From Neoscytalidium dimidiatum (lineage: Eukaryota > Ascomycota > Dothideomycetes > Botryosphaeriales > Botryosphaeriaceae), in NCBI GenBank assembly GCA_037367355.1, contig CM074699.1, positions 806,001 through 870,000 on the forward strand: a DNA stretch of 64,000 nucleotides. The letters are read 5' to 3'. Below are positions 1-10,800 of the stretch, piece by piece. The notes under the pieces are model-generated. The model saw nothing but the letters and a program-made list of their open reading frames with translations. It ran no database searches and was not told the origin of the DNA. Made by a program: the position numbers and the translations under genes. Each line of letters starts with the position of its first letter. Positions within the stretch are counted from its first letter, which is position 1.

Positions 1-961
1 ACCTTCGCTGATATTTGATGTCCAAGGGATGCTGGAACGATTCTATGACTCCCGATGAAGTGGAACAAGGGTCTCAACTTATGTCCTGTATTTCTCCTCA
101 AGTTCAAGACACTTTTCTCGTATTCGGGAAGGTACTTCATAGTCTATCGATCAAGGAGTGGGCGACACGAAGAGTATCTGAGCAATGACAGTAAAGAGAG
201 GAGAGACAGGGTTTCTTGAGCGTAAGGAAGACTTTCTGAGTAGGTATGTAATCATTGTATTCTATCATCCAAGAGAAAATGGTGTCCTCATACTTGTTCC
301 TTTAATGCTGTCGACGCTTTGACCGTGATGGCGATGGCCTTGTTGAGACGTAGATATTGGCTGAATCCATTAGTTTGTCCGATGAAAAACAGAAAACATT
401 GTTGGAGGTATGTAATGTCTTTGTATCACTAAGACCAGGACGCGTCAGTGCGATCAAGCGGCTATCTAAGTGCGAGTAACATGCTTGGAGGCATACTCAC
501 AACCTGAAAGCCTTTTTTGGATCCTCACATTTCTGTACTGCTGTTGCAATTTTCATTTCCAAAATCTGGTGGTAATAACCTGCCATTACCTCGCACCAAC
601 ACATGGACAATAGCAATCCACTGCAAACACATCGGGGAAAAAGCAGACATCCTGTAACCGAGTCCTTCGGACAAAGGGAAAATGTGATCCATTTTGAGAT
701 GTGCCAACAACAAATAAGAAAGGGACAAATGAGGTATCCGCCGCGAAGCAGTATTTCTCCTATCCATACTCTGGTATCCCAAATCATATCCTAAGACGCC
801 GATATTGTGCTCGCCTATCCATTACCCATGTGATGCAAATGTAGGTCAATTCTGTAGGATGAATGGGAAAAGTGCTCCAATCTACCAGAGTTCGCTCCGT
901 TCCAAACATGAGACGAGTGAAGGGCCGAACGGTGATGTGGCTCATCTCACCAAACAATGAT
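1..961. other. left-edge stretch, possible exon(s) of an unrecognised minus-strand gene
   Basis: I recognise no product here. On the minus strand an open frame runs from about 787 to 497 and ends at a good donor (GTGAGT, at 495). Splicing to an acceptor near 370 (...GATTCAG) would continue the frame for about 27 codons, to a TGA near 288. The peptide lacks any motif I know. It may be the 3' part of a multi-exon gene, or chance. I see nothing supportable in the remaining sequence up to the stop of the next gene. Confidence 0.2.
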
Positions 962-2282
962 CTATCCATGCTTGCCTTTGGTACTCTTGCTGCCGCCGGC
1001 TTTGGACTTGCTGCTCGCGGTCGGTGCAGCGTATGAACGCGCCGCCCGCTTCGGTCTTGGGGGAGGCCCTTCGTCAGGCTCCGCCTCAGCAGCTTTGCGC
1101 TTACGAGAGCGCGTGTCAGCTGCTGTCTTTGTGCTTGGAGGCTCTTCTGACGCCTTCTTCTTGCCCTTCCTCTCGGTGCCGGAAGTGTCGTCCTGGCCCG
1201 TCGGCGGAGTCGGCGGAAGGGCGGCGGCCTTGCTATTGGGCTCGGATTCAGAGACCTCGGCGCCCTCCTCGGCAGAATTCTGCTTGTCGCCATTCGCAGG
1301 TCTCCCCCTTTGCTTTGCGGCCCACTCGGCAATGTTCTTGCCCTCTGGATCTTCCTCCTCTGCCTGCTCAAACAAATCTTCCGCGAGCTCGCCAGCAATG
1401 TTGTCGGCATCATCCTCGCCGCTGAACATGCGCAGGGCGTATTTCAGGAGAGTCGACTGGTCAAGACCAGCAGGTGCCGCTCCGGTTGCAGCAAGATTCT
1501 CTTGCAGTGCGCGCATCAGTGCCTGAGGATCAAGGCCGCTCCCAGCAATCAGGCTCTCCAGACCGCCTCCTTCTTCAGTCGATGCCGGTCCATCCTGCTC
1601 CTCGTCGTCGTCCGCTTCTTCGGCCATAGCAGCATTTTCCACAGCCTTCAGAATCTCCGCAGCCGCATCCGGAGCCTCCTCCATCTCGACTACGGCTTCC
1701 TTGCCTTTAGCTTCCTTCGCAGGCGGATCGAAGCGCGTCCTCCAATCCCTCAACAGAGCGAAGGATGCAAGTTTTTCGCTAACGGCCTTGGGCTCCTGGA
1801 ACTGCCGCTTTGTGCGCTCCTGTCTCGACTGCCAGATGACGGGAGACGGGGTATCGCCAGAGTCGGGGGCGCCGGAGCTGAGCGTTCGGCCGTGGGGACC
1901 CTTCCGCTTCTTCTGCGACGGGCCGCCCTGTGCAACCTTCTTCCTCTTCTGCGGGCCAGAGGCGTTCTTGCGACCGACGTCCGTCTTCGGAGCGCCTTGG
2001 ATGTCGTTCCAGCCGTCCGAATTGTACTCGATGTCCACCCAGTACTCGTAGTAGTCCGAATTGTATCCCGAACCGTCGAAGTCGTAGTCGCCAGGGGGAG
2101 GGGATGCTACAGCGCGCTCGGCAAGGTCATCCTGCGATCGTGGTGTCAGAATTGGCACGTAGGCGTTTTGTTAGGGGGAGCAGGGGGGCTTCGCATACGG
2201 CTAGATGGTCCTCCTCGGCGATGTACAGCCAGCCGTCGTCGTAGAGATCGAAGTCGTCGGAATCGTAGGCGTAGTCGGACAT
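962..2282 (-). CDS. unrecognised low-complexity acidic/basic protein, probably nuclear
   Basis: Two exons, 2282-2199 and 2131-962, joined in phase 0 through a 67-bp intron (GTATGC...CGCAG, with a CTAAC branch site), giving 417 residues. The start at 2282 is chosen because it opens a short exon very rich in Asp/Tyr (MSDYAYDSDDFDLYDDGW) that continues naturally into the Asp/Tyr-rich start of exon 2. Residues about 30-75 are rich in YNSD/YWVDIEYNSDGW, the middle is Ala/Glu-rich and possibly helical, and the C-terminal third is disordered with basic clusters such as RSRKRK and RPKR that look like nuclear localisation signals. I do not recognise a family. It faces the carboxylase gene across a divergent intergenic region. 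A role in chromatin or RNA is only a guess from composition. Confidence 0.7.
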
Positions 2283-3000
2283 GGTGGCAGAGGGATCGCG
2301 TGCGCGCCGCGCAAGCGGTGGCTTGGCAGGAAACTGGACGAGAGGTCGGGGAGACGCGTCGGAGTGGACAGGCAGCAGAGCTTATGACGCGGAGATGGTC
2401 ATTCCTCGGGGCGCGACGCGCGACAACACATGCGGCCTGCGAGCAGGAGAGTCGGCGCGGAGCGGGGTAGGGAAGGAGCAGTCGCAGCACAGCGACGGCA
2501 ATAGCAGCGACCGGGCGCCGGACGAGGGAGGCAGAAATGAGAGTGAGTGCGGCGGCGGCAAGGCTCTTGGATCGACGAGTGTGTCGCCTTGGGCGGAGCG
2601 GCCGTCATTGGCTGGCCGGGGGGGGAGGCGCGGTGGTCATGGTGGGCAGAGGCCAGAGGCCAGGAAGAGAGCGTTTGCTGGAGGTGTGCGACTCGACCTC
2701 AGGCCGCCCGTTCACCCCATCGCCCCGTGACTGCGAGATACGTTACCTCGCGACGAATGCCAGCAGCGTGGAGGCAGAGCAGCAAACTTTGATCGCACAG
2801 CCGCTAGGGCAGAGCTGATCCAGCGCTGGAGACACGCTCTGATCTTCGTCTGTTCCCCGCTCGGGTAGCCGCGGCATAGCTCACGCCCAAGGGCCCGTCT
2901 GGGGTAGTACATCACCTCCCGCCTGGGGAAGCTCCCATTTCTTCCCCATACTTTTCTCCCTCGTCTCCTCCATTCGCACACCTCGCCTGAATCGCACCCC
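2283..3000. promoter_or_regulatory. divergent intergenic region, acidic protein / acyl-CoA carboxylase
   Basis: This 718-bp GC-rich stretch separates two divergently transcribed genes and must hold both promoters. I see no clear TATA box. Pyrimidine-rich sequence (about 2935-2965, ttccccatacttttctccct) lies just before the carboxylase start, as is common at fungal transcription starts. Confidence 0.5.
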
Positions 3001-5217
3001 ATGTCTGCTCTTCCCAGATTACGCGGCGTGCGCAACACTGCCCGTGTACTCACCAACCACGCTGCCACTACCCGGCGGAGCCATGCCTCTGCCGCCGCCG
3101 CAAACAGCATCGTAACAAAGCCATTGACATCAGTCCTCATTGCCAACAGAGGAGAGATTGCCCTTCGAGTCGGCCGCACTGCATCCGAGTATGGCGTCCG
3201 AGTCACCACTCTCTACACTGACCCGGACGCCCACTCCCAGCATGCTCTCAGCTCCCCCTTCGCTGTCAACCTCGGCGAACCCAGCGCCTACCTGGACGGC
3301 GACCGCATCATCGAGGTTGCCAAGAAGGAGGGCTGCCAAGGCATTCATCCAGGCTACGGTTTCCTCAGCGAGAATCCCGTCTTCGCGCGAAAATGCAAGG
3401 AGGCCGGCTTAACTTTCATCGGTCCGCCCTGGGAAGCAATCGAAGCCATGGGAAGCAAGAGCAGGAGCAAGGAGATCATGACTGCTGCCGGCGTTCCCTG
3501 CATTCCGGGCTATCATGGCTCAAATCAAGATCCTGAATTCCTGATGCAAGAGGCTGAGAAGATTGGCTACCCGGTGCTACTGAAAGCTGTGAAGGGCGGC
3601 GGCGGAAAGGGCATGCGCATCGTCAAGACTCCGGATGAGTTCATCGATCAGCTGGAGTCGGCCAAGTCGGAAGCAAGGAACTCGTTTGGAGACGATGTCA
3701 TGCTTGTGGAGAAGTACATCACCACCCCGCGCCATATCGAGGTCCAGGTCTTCGCCGACAAACACGGGAATTGCGTTGCTCTTGGGGAGCGTGACTGCAG
3801 CATCCAGCGAAGACACCAAAAAATCCTGGAGGAATCCCCAGCACCTCATTTGGATGAGTCTATCCGACAAGACCTGTGGGAGAAGGCCAGAGCAGCGGCC
3901 CTTGCGGTTAAATACGAAGGCGCTGGGACCGTCGAGTTCATTTTTGACAATGACACTAATGAGTTTTTCTTCATGGAGATGAATACTCGCCTCCAAGTCG
4001 AACATCCAGTTACTGAAATGGTCACGGGTGAAGACCTTGTTCGATGGCAACTCATCGTGGCCGAGGGTGGCAAGCTCCCTCTCACCCAAGCGGAGATCGA
4101 AAAGCAGATCTCTGAAAGAGGCCATGCCATTGAGGCTCGCATCTACGCAGAAAATCCAGACATGAATTTCATCCCAGATTCCGGGAAACTTCTCCATCTC
4201 CGCATTCCCCAAACATCCGCCACTGTCCGCGTTGATGCAGGCTTCGTGGAAGGCGACGAGGTCTCAAGCCACTACGACCCCATGATCGCAAAGCTCATTG
4301 TGCAGGGGCCAAACCGGACAGCTGCTCTCCAGAAGCTTCGAATGGCACTTGAAGAATACGAAGTCGCCGGCCCCATTACAAATATTGAGTTCCTGAAGCG
4401 CGTTTGTGTCAGCCCTGCTTTCGTTGACGGGAATGTCGAGACCGGCTATATCCAAAAACACCACGATGAGCTCTTCGCCAAACAACACGCAACTCCCGAA
4501 GCCCTCGCACAGGCAGCAATCGGCCTGCTTCTCCAGGAAATAGAAGCGCGGAAGTCCGCGAGCCCCTCAACCACAATCGGTTTCGGCGACGGTTTTCAAG
4601 CGCGCGAAGTGCATCTTGTGGAGGTCGACCCAAGCGCGGCTGCCACTGCCGGTCCTGGGGCAGCGGAACAAAGTGCATCTGTCCATATCCGACAGACGAA
4701 GCCTAATACGTTCGAAGTTACTGTCGGTGAAACTTCTTACCCTGAAATTACAGCATCGTTCGACGTCGTTTCCTCTACCCTGACTTCTTTCTACCCACAC
4801 ACGCGCCTGTCCACTCGCATTATCCGTTCTGAAGATACGATTACGCTGTTCCAACAAGGAAAGCAGTACCGCCTACGTCTTACAGCGCCGAAGTGGGTTG
4901 AGAAGGCACTGGGTGTCAAGGAAGCGAAAAATAGCGTCGTGGCGCCTATGCCGTGCAAAGTGTTAAGAGTCGAAGTCAAAGAAGGCGAGGAAGTAAAAGA
5001 GGGCCAAGCATTAGTCGTTATTGAGAGCATGAAGATGGAGACGGTGATCAGAAGTCCACAGACCGGTGTGGTGAGGAAGGTCGTACACAGTGCAGGCGTA
5101 AGTTGTCCATCAAAGCTCCTGAATCACTTCTGAGATTCTAATCTGACATGGTAAATTTAGGATCTCTGCAAGGCTGGCACAGCATTGGTCGAGTTTGAGG
5201 AGGTGGGAGAGGAGTAA
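3001..5217 (+). CDS. biotin-dependent acyl-CoA carboxylase alpha subunit (methylcrotonoyl-CoA carboxylase type), mitochondrial
   Basis: Exons 3001-5097 and 5161-5217, intron GTAAGT...TTTAG, 717 residues, the usual length of MCC alpha. It would carboxylate its biotin with ATP and bicarbonate and pass CO2 to a separate carboxyltransferase, probably in leucine catabolism. The first ~35 residues are Arg/Ala/Ser-rich and lack acid, like a mitochondrial presequence. The biotin carboxylase domain starts at about residue 42 (VLIANRGEIALRV), with the ATP-grasp glycine loop KGGGGKGMR, the EMNTRLQVEH motif at about 330 and a C-terminal subdomain to about 490. The biotinyl domain lies at about 640-717. 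The biotin Lys sits in ESMKMET; Ser in place of the common Ala is unusual for MCC/PCC. The intron falls inside the biotinyl domain, so its last 18 residues come from exon 2. Another acyl-CoA carboxylase of the same architecture is possible. Confidence 0.92.
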
Positions 5218-5543
5218 TGAGCCTTTATGGTGTCAGAAACCAGGGATGCAGCTGTCCAAGACAGTCTTCAAGTTTCGCACAATGTTCATCTAGACGCCTG
5301 AGGCTTGTGTAACCCTGGACAAACTTTGTTTCTTAATTTTACATGAAAAGCATGTTTCTTTCAAATTCCAAGCTCGACTCGATCTTCGTTGTCACTGTGG
5401 ATGGACCCTAGACGCCTTTTGACAGGTCTCGGTACCAAACATCACGCACACTATCTTTCAACGAAAGGAAATCTTCCATCGACCGCTTTTGTGCTCACCG
5501 TCATGCTCACCGTTAACAATCTCCTTCCGGCGAAGTTTACAAA
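5218..5543. other. intergenic, carboxylase 3' flank
   Basis: The 3' untranslated region of the carboxylase gene and upstream sequence of the next locus. Nothing specific is seen. Confidence 0.4.
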
Positions 5544-6325
5544 ATGGCTCCTGTCAAACCAGTAAATCCCAAAACTCCATCTACAAGAAGAAAATCCACA
5601 CCTGTTCATCCTTCGGAACATGAATCGGGCTCGGCGCCCCTTCTCACCCCTCCCGCGACTCCTAAACCTTCCACAGGGAACCCAACCAGTCGTCCTCTTA
5701 TTTGCAGAGAGTTACCGAGGACGCCCAGCGACGACCGCAAAAAAAAAAAAAAATTACGGCTTCTATATGAAAGTCTCTACACAAGCGAAGATAAGGGCAG
5801 CGAAGGCAAAAGAAACGCTCTCCGCACATCCAACGTCACTGGCACGAATTAGGCCAAAAACGAACTATATAAAGAAAATCCAGCGTCGAAGAGACGGTAC
5901 CAACTAGTCGTAAAATTGTAAAATGAAGAGACGAATATGAATATGAAGCCTACTACTCTTCCTCGTCGGAAGACGACGAAGACTGCAGTAAGGAACACGA
6001 GGTTGATGAGGACGGCTCCACAGACGACTCCAATCCCTACCCCAACCCCGCCTCCAACCCCAGCCAAGAAAAGGCCCCCGACACCTATAACTCCAATTCC
6101 GACGACTCCACCCTCGCGCGCTTGACCAGATGCATCCTGCACTGCTGTGACTGGCCGACTGAGCGCATCAACGAGCGCTTCGAACACAGCACACCGGCCC
6201 TGCAGGCACCATCACCGTGCGGGCCGAACAGGTACGCATCCACGCCGTTCGGGACACCGCCATTTGGAGACTCTCCACTGGGTGCGAGGGACAGTTGGGA
6301 GATGGGCCTGAATTGGAAGATATAG
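5544..6325 (+). pseudogene. probably disrupted or mis-resolved gene of unknown function
   Basis: Two coding-like parts do not join. The 5' part (ATG 5544) reads MAPVKPVNPKTPSTRRK... with Pro/Ser/Thr-rich sequence through a run of 15 A (5739-5753) to a TAG at about 5850. Beyond that TAG the same frame stays protein-like until a TAA at about 5919. The 3' part is open in another frame from 5927 to 6325 (132 codons): an acidic Tyr/Ser/Asp segment, then a more ordered end with ILHCCDWPTERINERFEH and a final SWEMGLNWKI. No strong splice pair joins the frames; the best candidate would be GTTACC (about 5712) to the AG at 5928. A miscounted poly(A) run, an unusual intron or a true pseudogene could all explain this. 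Function is not recognised. Confidence 0.45.
5739..5753 (+). repeat. poly(A) run of 15 inside a reading frame
   Basis: Fifteen consecutive A encode part of a Lys run in the 5' frame of the disrupted locus. Such a run is prone to slippage and to sequencing-length error. Confidence 0.9.
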
Positions 6326-6883
6326 TTGAGGGCGATGGATGAGGCGCAAAAAAAGAAATTGGAGAATATGGGCGGGGCGGGAAGGAGAAGCTTATGATAT
6401 TGTAGAGACTCCCAGATGACGCATCTGCGCCTGGCATGGTTGTGCTTGGCATGGGGCTTCGCTGCCGGTCTACCTTCCTGTTCGTCGATTGACACGATGT
6501 AGCATTCCGGCCCACGAACAAGCCCAATATATCAATTTACGTACGTATCTTGGGCCGGACACTCCAATTTTCGTCATCTCCGCTGTGGAAACGTATGGAA
6601 GATGTAGTGTCGTTATCCCCATTCCGCTTTAGGAACGATTCGGAAATTTTATACTACGGTGTCTAGAAAAGGCAACTTACTGAGGTTTAAGCCAATAGGC
6701 GTTGGATGTCTCCACTAGAGTAGCTTGGCGCTTTGTAATGGGCACTATGATATCATTGGAAGCCATTAAAACACACTTCTCAATTGCAAGTAGCTAACCT
6801 GTGATGAAAGGCTTTCATTCAAACAGCCTCAGTCCGTTGTGCACTTCCCAATCATCGCATCAGCCTTCATCCGAACCGAAACC
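6326..6883. other. intergenic, upstream of short-chain dehydrogenase
   Basis: No gene is seen. The last part is the promoter and 5' leader of the dehydrogenase at 6884. Confidence 0.4.
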
Positions 6884-7696
6884 ATGTCCCTCTCCGGTAA
6901 AATCATCCTCATCACCGGCGCCTCAATGGGCATCGGCGCCGCCATCGCGCGCCGCCTCGCACCCACCGGCGCAACCCTGATCCTCCTCTCCCGCTCCTCC
7001 GACAAGCTGTCAGCCCTCGCGACCGAGCTGCGCGCCCTCCCCGGCGCCAACAGCAGCATCCACCACGCCGCCGTCGACGTCAGCGACCACGCCGCCCTCG
7101 CCCGCACCCTCACCGAGCTAACGGCCCGACTCTCCCGCCCCGTCGACATCCTCATCAACAACGCGGGCCTCGCGCTCAGCGCGACGGCCCTCTTCCCGGC
7201 CCAGCCCATCGGCGACATCGCCACCATGGTCGCGACCAACGTCGCCGGCTACCTCAACGCCACGCACGCGGCCCTCAACGCCGGCCGCATGCACGCCGCC
7301 GGGCGCGGCACGATCCTGAACGTGACGTCGGTGACGGGGCTCGAGGCGCCGCCGTTCGCGGGCGAGGCCGTCTACCACGCGTGCAAGGCCGCGCAGGAGG
7401 CCTTCACCAACGCGCTGCGCACCGAGCTGCGCGACACCAGCATCCGCGTCCTGGCCGTCCGCCCCGGCGTCGTCGCCACGCACTTCCACCGCCAGCGCGT
7501 CGGGTACGACGACGCCCTGTACGAAGGCTTCGTCGGCGGCTACGAGCCGCTCGTCGCCGAGGACGTGGCCGAGGCCGTGGAGTGGGTGCTGGAGCGGCCC
7601 GAGCGGGTCGCCGTCAAGGCGCTCGATGTGGTGCCGACGGCGCAGCGCAGCTTGGCGGTTTTCGATAGGCGGTGGAACGAGAGGAACGGCGCGTAG
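6884..7696 (+). CDS. short-chain dehydrogenase/reductase (YdfG / YMR226C-like)
   Basis: Single exon, 270 residues. The start at 6884 (accATGtcc) places the Rossmann strand right at the N terminus, MSLSGKIILITGASMGIG, with the TGxxxGxG nucleotide-binding motif. NNAG is at about residue 90, the catalytic Ser in VTSVTG at about 150, and the active site YHACK (YxxxK) at about 163-167. The C-terminal DVVPTAQ-like segment and overall length resemble the NADP-dependent serine/3-hydroxy-acid dehydrogenase group (E. coli YdfG, yeast YMR226C). It is cytosolic by lack of a signal. The coding region is markedly GC-rich and uses C/G in third positions more than its neighbours. The exact substrate cannot be read from sequence. 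Confidence 0.88.
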   Translation: MSLSGKIILITGASMGIGAAIARRLAPTGATLILLSRSSDKLSALATELRALPGANSSIHHAAVDVSDHAALARTLTELTARLSRPVDILINNAGLALSATALFPAQPIGDIATMVATNVAGYLNATHAALNAGRMHAAGRGTILNVTSVTGLEAPPFAGEAVYHACKAAQEAFTNALRTELRDTSIRVLAVRPGVVATHFHRQRVGYDDALYEGFVGGYEPLVAEDVAEAVEWVLERPERVAVKALDVVPTAQRSLAVFDRRWNERNGA

Positions 7697-8869
7697 GGCT
7701 GGTTCGGTTTTGGTGAGGGCGTTGGTGTTGGCGTGAAAGGGACGGGTGGGCGTGGATGAGCAAAGGAACGGGGTCCTTGCTTGTGGCGAGGGATGGTGGA
7801 TCTTTTTCATATGCTACTTTTTGGTTACAATTCCTTTTCCCCTGCATTAGGAAGGTGAAATGGACGTTACGGTGGTCAAGAGTAAATGTCAAGTGGTGTG
7901 TGTCTGTACCGAGTTGGCGTTGGTGACCTGATGTGGAAATTGTTGTATCCTGTCTGCAATGATAGGCTCTAAATCTGACCATCGCATCTCAAAATTACAT
8001 TCTTGAGAAATCAAAATCATACCGATATCGCTTTCGCTACTCCTGCAAAAGAACCCACCTTTCAGAGTCCGCGTATGGGTGTGAAGCAGTCGTCCTGATG
8101 TAAGAGTCAGATACGATCGGTGATAATTGCATGCAGTTTGCTTTAATTGCCCGTTCACCGTACTGTACGGCAGTTTTACCACCTAAAATAGCAATTTTGA
8201 ATGGAGACTAGCCTTCCTATATCTTGCGTGAGCGGGAAGGAGTGGGAACGATATGCAGGGTGGGCTGAGTAGTTACCATGTGCGCGTCGGAGACCAACAA
8301 AAAATCTGCGCGTTGCGAGGAGCTCAAAACCGTATCTTCCCTCACGAAATTAATTGGGCCTTTGACTAAATCATAAGAGAGAAGATGCGGTGAATCGAAG
8401 GCTAGACATCAACCGAGATCACGGTGCTGGTAGGACAGAATCATAACATGCTAAATTGTTTAGTCCACTTTGATCGGTTATATGGTAGATGCTGACCCTT
8501 TCACATCTTCATGGTATTCTCGCCTCAAACTGTGTAAACTGAGCTTGCTAGCCGAGCGAAGGGGAGGGGGTAACAAGGAGCCACAAGCACATAACGGGCG
8601 GAAAATCCATGTCCATTGATGGACATATTATTCACTAGGAGCTTTGCGAACTGACTGTACTGGAGAGCGTATTGAACGAGGTCAAAACTGATTGTCTCGA
8701 TAATGTGCTGATAGCGTTGATTTCCTGACGGCAGCTGTCCACCGAGATGACCCCGCCACTCGGGGGTATAATATCCTTAAAATCTTCTTGAACCCACAAA
8801 TAATCTCATTTCAATAACCATTGCGCCCTGAATCGTGTCCTTCCGTCTGCTCCGCAGAGGTCCGCCGTC
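7697..8869. other. intergenic stretch with one hairpin-repeat relic
   Basis: No gene is seen. The stretch contains the decayed inverted-repeat element at 8071-8157, described separately. The rest is AT-richer than the dehydrogenase gene. Confidence 0.4.
8071..8157. repeat. hairpin repeat family, copy 1 (decayed)
   Basis: The left arm has TATGGG followed by GTGAAGCAGTCGTCCTGATG, close to the family core. The right arm near 8136-8153 (TTTGCTTTAATTGCCC) is the reverse complement of the family left arm (GGGCAGTTGAAGCAGTC) with mainly C-to-T changes. The pattern fits a roughly 87-bp inverted-repeat element decayed by transitions. Confidence 0.55.
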
Positions 8870-8992
8870 TTACATGACCACGCACCAGCAGGATTCATCG
8901 CAGCCGCAGCAGTCGCACTCCTCTCCACAGCCCATGGTGGTAGGCTTGGGCTTGATGATGGACTTGATGCTCGAGGTGGTGCTGCCAGGCAT
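8870..8992 (-). CDS. small cysteine-rich metallothionein-like protein, 40 residues
   Basis: ATG at 8992 to TAA at 8870. After a Ser/Thr/Lys-rich N-terminal half (PGSTTSSIKSIIKPKP) comes a dense cysteine block, MGCGEECDCCGCDESCWC, holding seven Cys in 16 residues with the spacing C-x3-C-x-C-C-x-C-x3-C-x-C. Seven closely spaced Cys is the number in the small fungal copper metallothioneins, so binding of Cu(I), Zn or Cd in the cytosol is the likely role. The Trp is unusual for that family. An internal ATG directly before GCGEEC could give a 21-residue form. A TATA-like box lies about 190 bp upstream, so the leader is long and may contain an intron. Function is inferred from composition and length only. 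Confidence 0.6.
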   Translation of the reverse strand: MPGSTTSSIKSIIKPKPTTMGCGEECDCCGCDESCWCVVM

Positions 8993-9181
8993 TTTGGATG
9001 GAGATGACCGAAAAGTGGAGTACTGTTATCAAGCATTAATAGCTGGTTAATATATAGATTGTGAGTAGTAAGATGACGTACGAGTGAGAGTGGTGATCGT
9101 TGGTGACAGAGGGATGAGGGTACCGCAGTAGAGAGTACTGGTTCGAATGATGAGGGGAAGCTGTGTTGGAGCCAGCCGCAA

Positions 9182-9189
9182 GTATTTAT
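9182..9189 (-). promoter_or_regulatory. TATA-like box upstream of the metallothionein-like gene
   Basis: On the minus strand the sequence reads GCATAAATACTTG, about 190 bp before the ATG at 8992. It is a plausible TATA element for an inducible gene. No metal-response element was identified with confidence. Confidence 0.4.
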
Positions 9190-10800
9190 GCGCGCAGGCT
9201 ACCTTGCTTGGGCTGGAACTAGCTGGAAGCCTCACGTCGGAGCGCAGCTAGCCAGTCTGCAAGCTGTATGCAGCACGATCAGCAGTGACAGGGCATACAG
9301 CGTATCCGGATTGGACGAAACAGGCAGGCGCATGAAACATTACGTCGAGGCGCAGCGAATACACGGTGCCGGGGTTTTCCAGGATGCAGGCCACTGGTGC
9401 CGGAGGGTCCAGAATCGACGCCACCAGCCACGAAGCCCCCTTGTCGCTCATGCAGCCTCTGGGGAAGCCTGCTCTTGTACACCTGAGGGTTTGGTAGGAC
9501 AGCCACCAGTCAGCCCTGCAGGCGTTTGCTAAGCAACCGACAGCGATGTCGGGATGACGCGCAACTCATGCCGATAATCAGCTGGTGACGAAGAGCGACG
9601 AGGAGGCTGGCAAGGGTTCCCGAGGGTTTGATGAGAAGATACGAGCTGACTGGCCGGGAGAAGCTAATGAGTGGTGGCGCTCAGGGCGCTGATGGGACCG
9701 GGGCGCGGGAATCAGGCGGATTGGAGTTAATCAGTAGCACCAATCAGGCCAAGCTCTGGACGAAGAATTGACAAGCTTTCAGGCGAAAGCTTGCAGGACT
9801 TGGCACACCGTCCGAGCACCACGTCATTCAGCCCATCCAGCTTCCGCGCCTCCGTTGACTGGCTGAGTCGCGGACGCTTGACCGGTGTGAGCGGCGACCT
9901 GTGTTGCATGCAGAGCGCGCGCCTAACCGGGCTGCCAATAGAAGCATACGAGATGACTTGTCGGCTGCACTTCTCTAAATCGCTCAACGGCTGTCACGGC
10001 GGCGGGTTCATGCACCGCCTCAGCTGGCTGTGCTGCAAAAAGTCGCGCACAGTGTGTGCGGCTGGAGCTCGAGACCGCTGCTCTCTATTTTCCAGCCTGT
10101 CCCCTGAACCGGGGTATGGCGAGGCGTTTGATTGGCGACGCCGGATACGACATCCCAAACGTTAGGCGCAGAGAAGTGGCGCAGGCACCGGTGGAAGCCG
10201 GGGGAGGCTGGAAAATGCCTCGATGTTCGACAGGCTTCCGGTACTTGTTCGGGAGTGGTGTGCGAGTGAGAAGCAGCTATGCCTGTCTCGGAGGCATTTT
10301 CTAGCGCCCATGCCGTGAGACGTGCCGGACAGCCAGACATGAGTGTCGGCGCAGCTCAGCAGCGATGGAAACGATGACGAGGCAGCGTGGGTGGAGGGGT
10401 GGGCGAGGCTTGTTGTGGGTGGACATGAGGGCTGCGGGGCCGAAGCTGTTTCTAGGCCAGGATCCAGTGCCGGCCTGCCGTGTCCCGAGCCGAGCTTGCC
10501 GAGAGCTGTCAACAATGAAACCCCAACTTCAAGCAACACCACTCCATTGCTGCATCAGGACAACACCGTGCATTCGGGTCTACAGCTCCCATTTTCCATA
10601 AGCGGACTCTCTCAGGGCACCTCGTCTGCCAAATAGCCGGTTATCCGCTGTTTTCTTGGCGCCATGGACTCCTGAAGACTTTTCTCGCCTGTTAGACATC
10701 AAGGTAGCCTGAATCTACTTCGTCTTCTTCCACTTTCCTGCTGTTTCTACGTGCCATTTGACTGTGCGCTTCGTCCTGATCCGAATCTTGGGCAGGAGCA
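9190..10800. other. long intergenic stretch, nothing recognised
   Basis: Only short overlapping open frames in several phases occur over about 1.6 kb, none with a recognisable motif or coherent splice structure. The last few hundred bases are the promoter region of the methyltransferase gene at 10801. Confidence 0.4.

Noticed and set aside
1310..2470. 386-codon open frame on the plus strand
   Set aside because: Antisense to the acidic/basic protein gene; Arg/Leu-rich shadow with no motif. The minus-strand gene is itself of unknown family, so this rejection is less certain than others.
7118..7810. 230-codon open frame on the minus strand
   Set aside because: Antisense to the short-chain dehydrogenase, which has all SDR motifs.
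9125..9145. GGTTCGAATG, similar to a tRNA B box
   Set aside because: No A box or cloverleaf could be formed around it.
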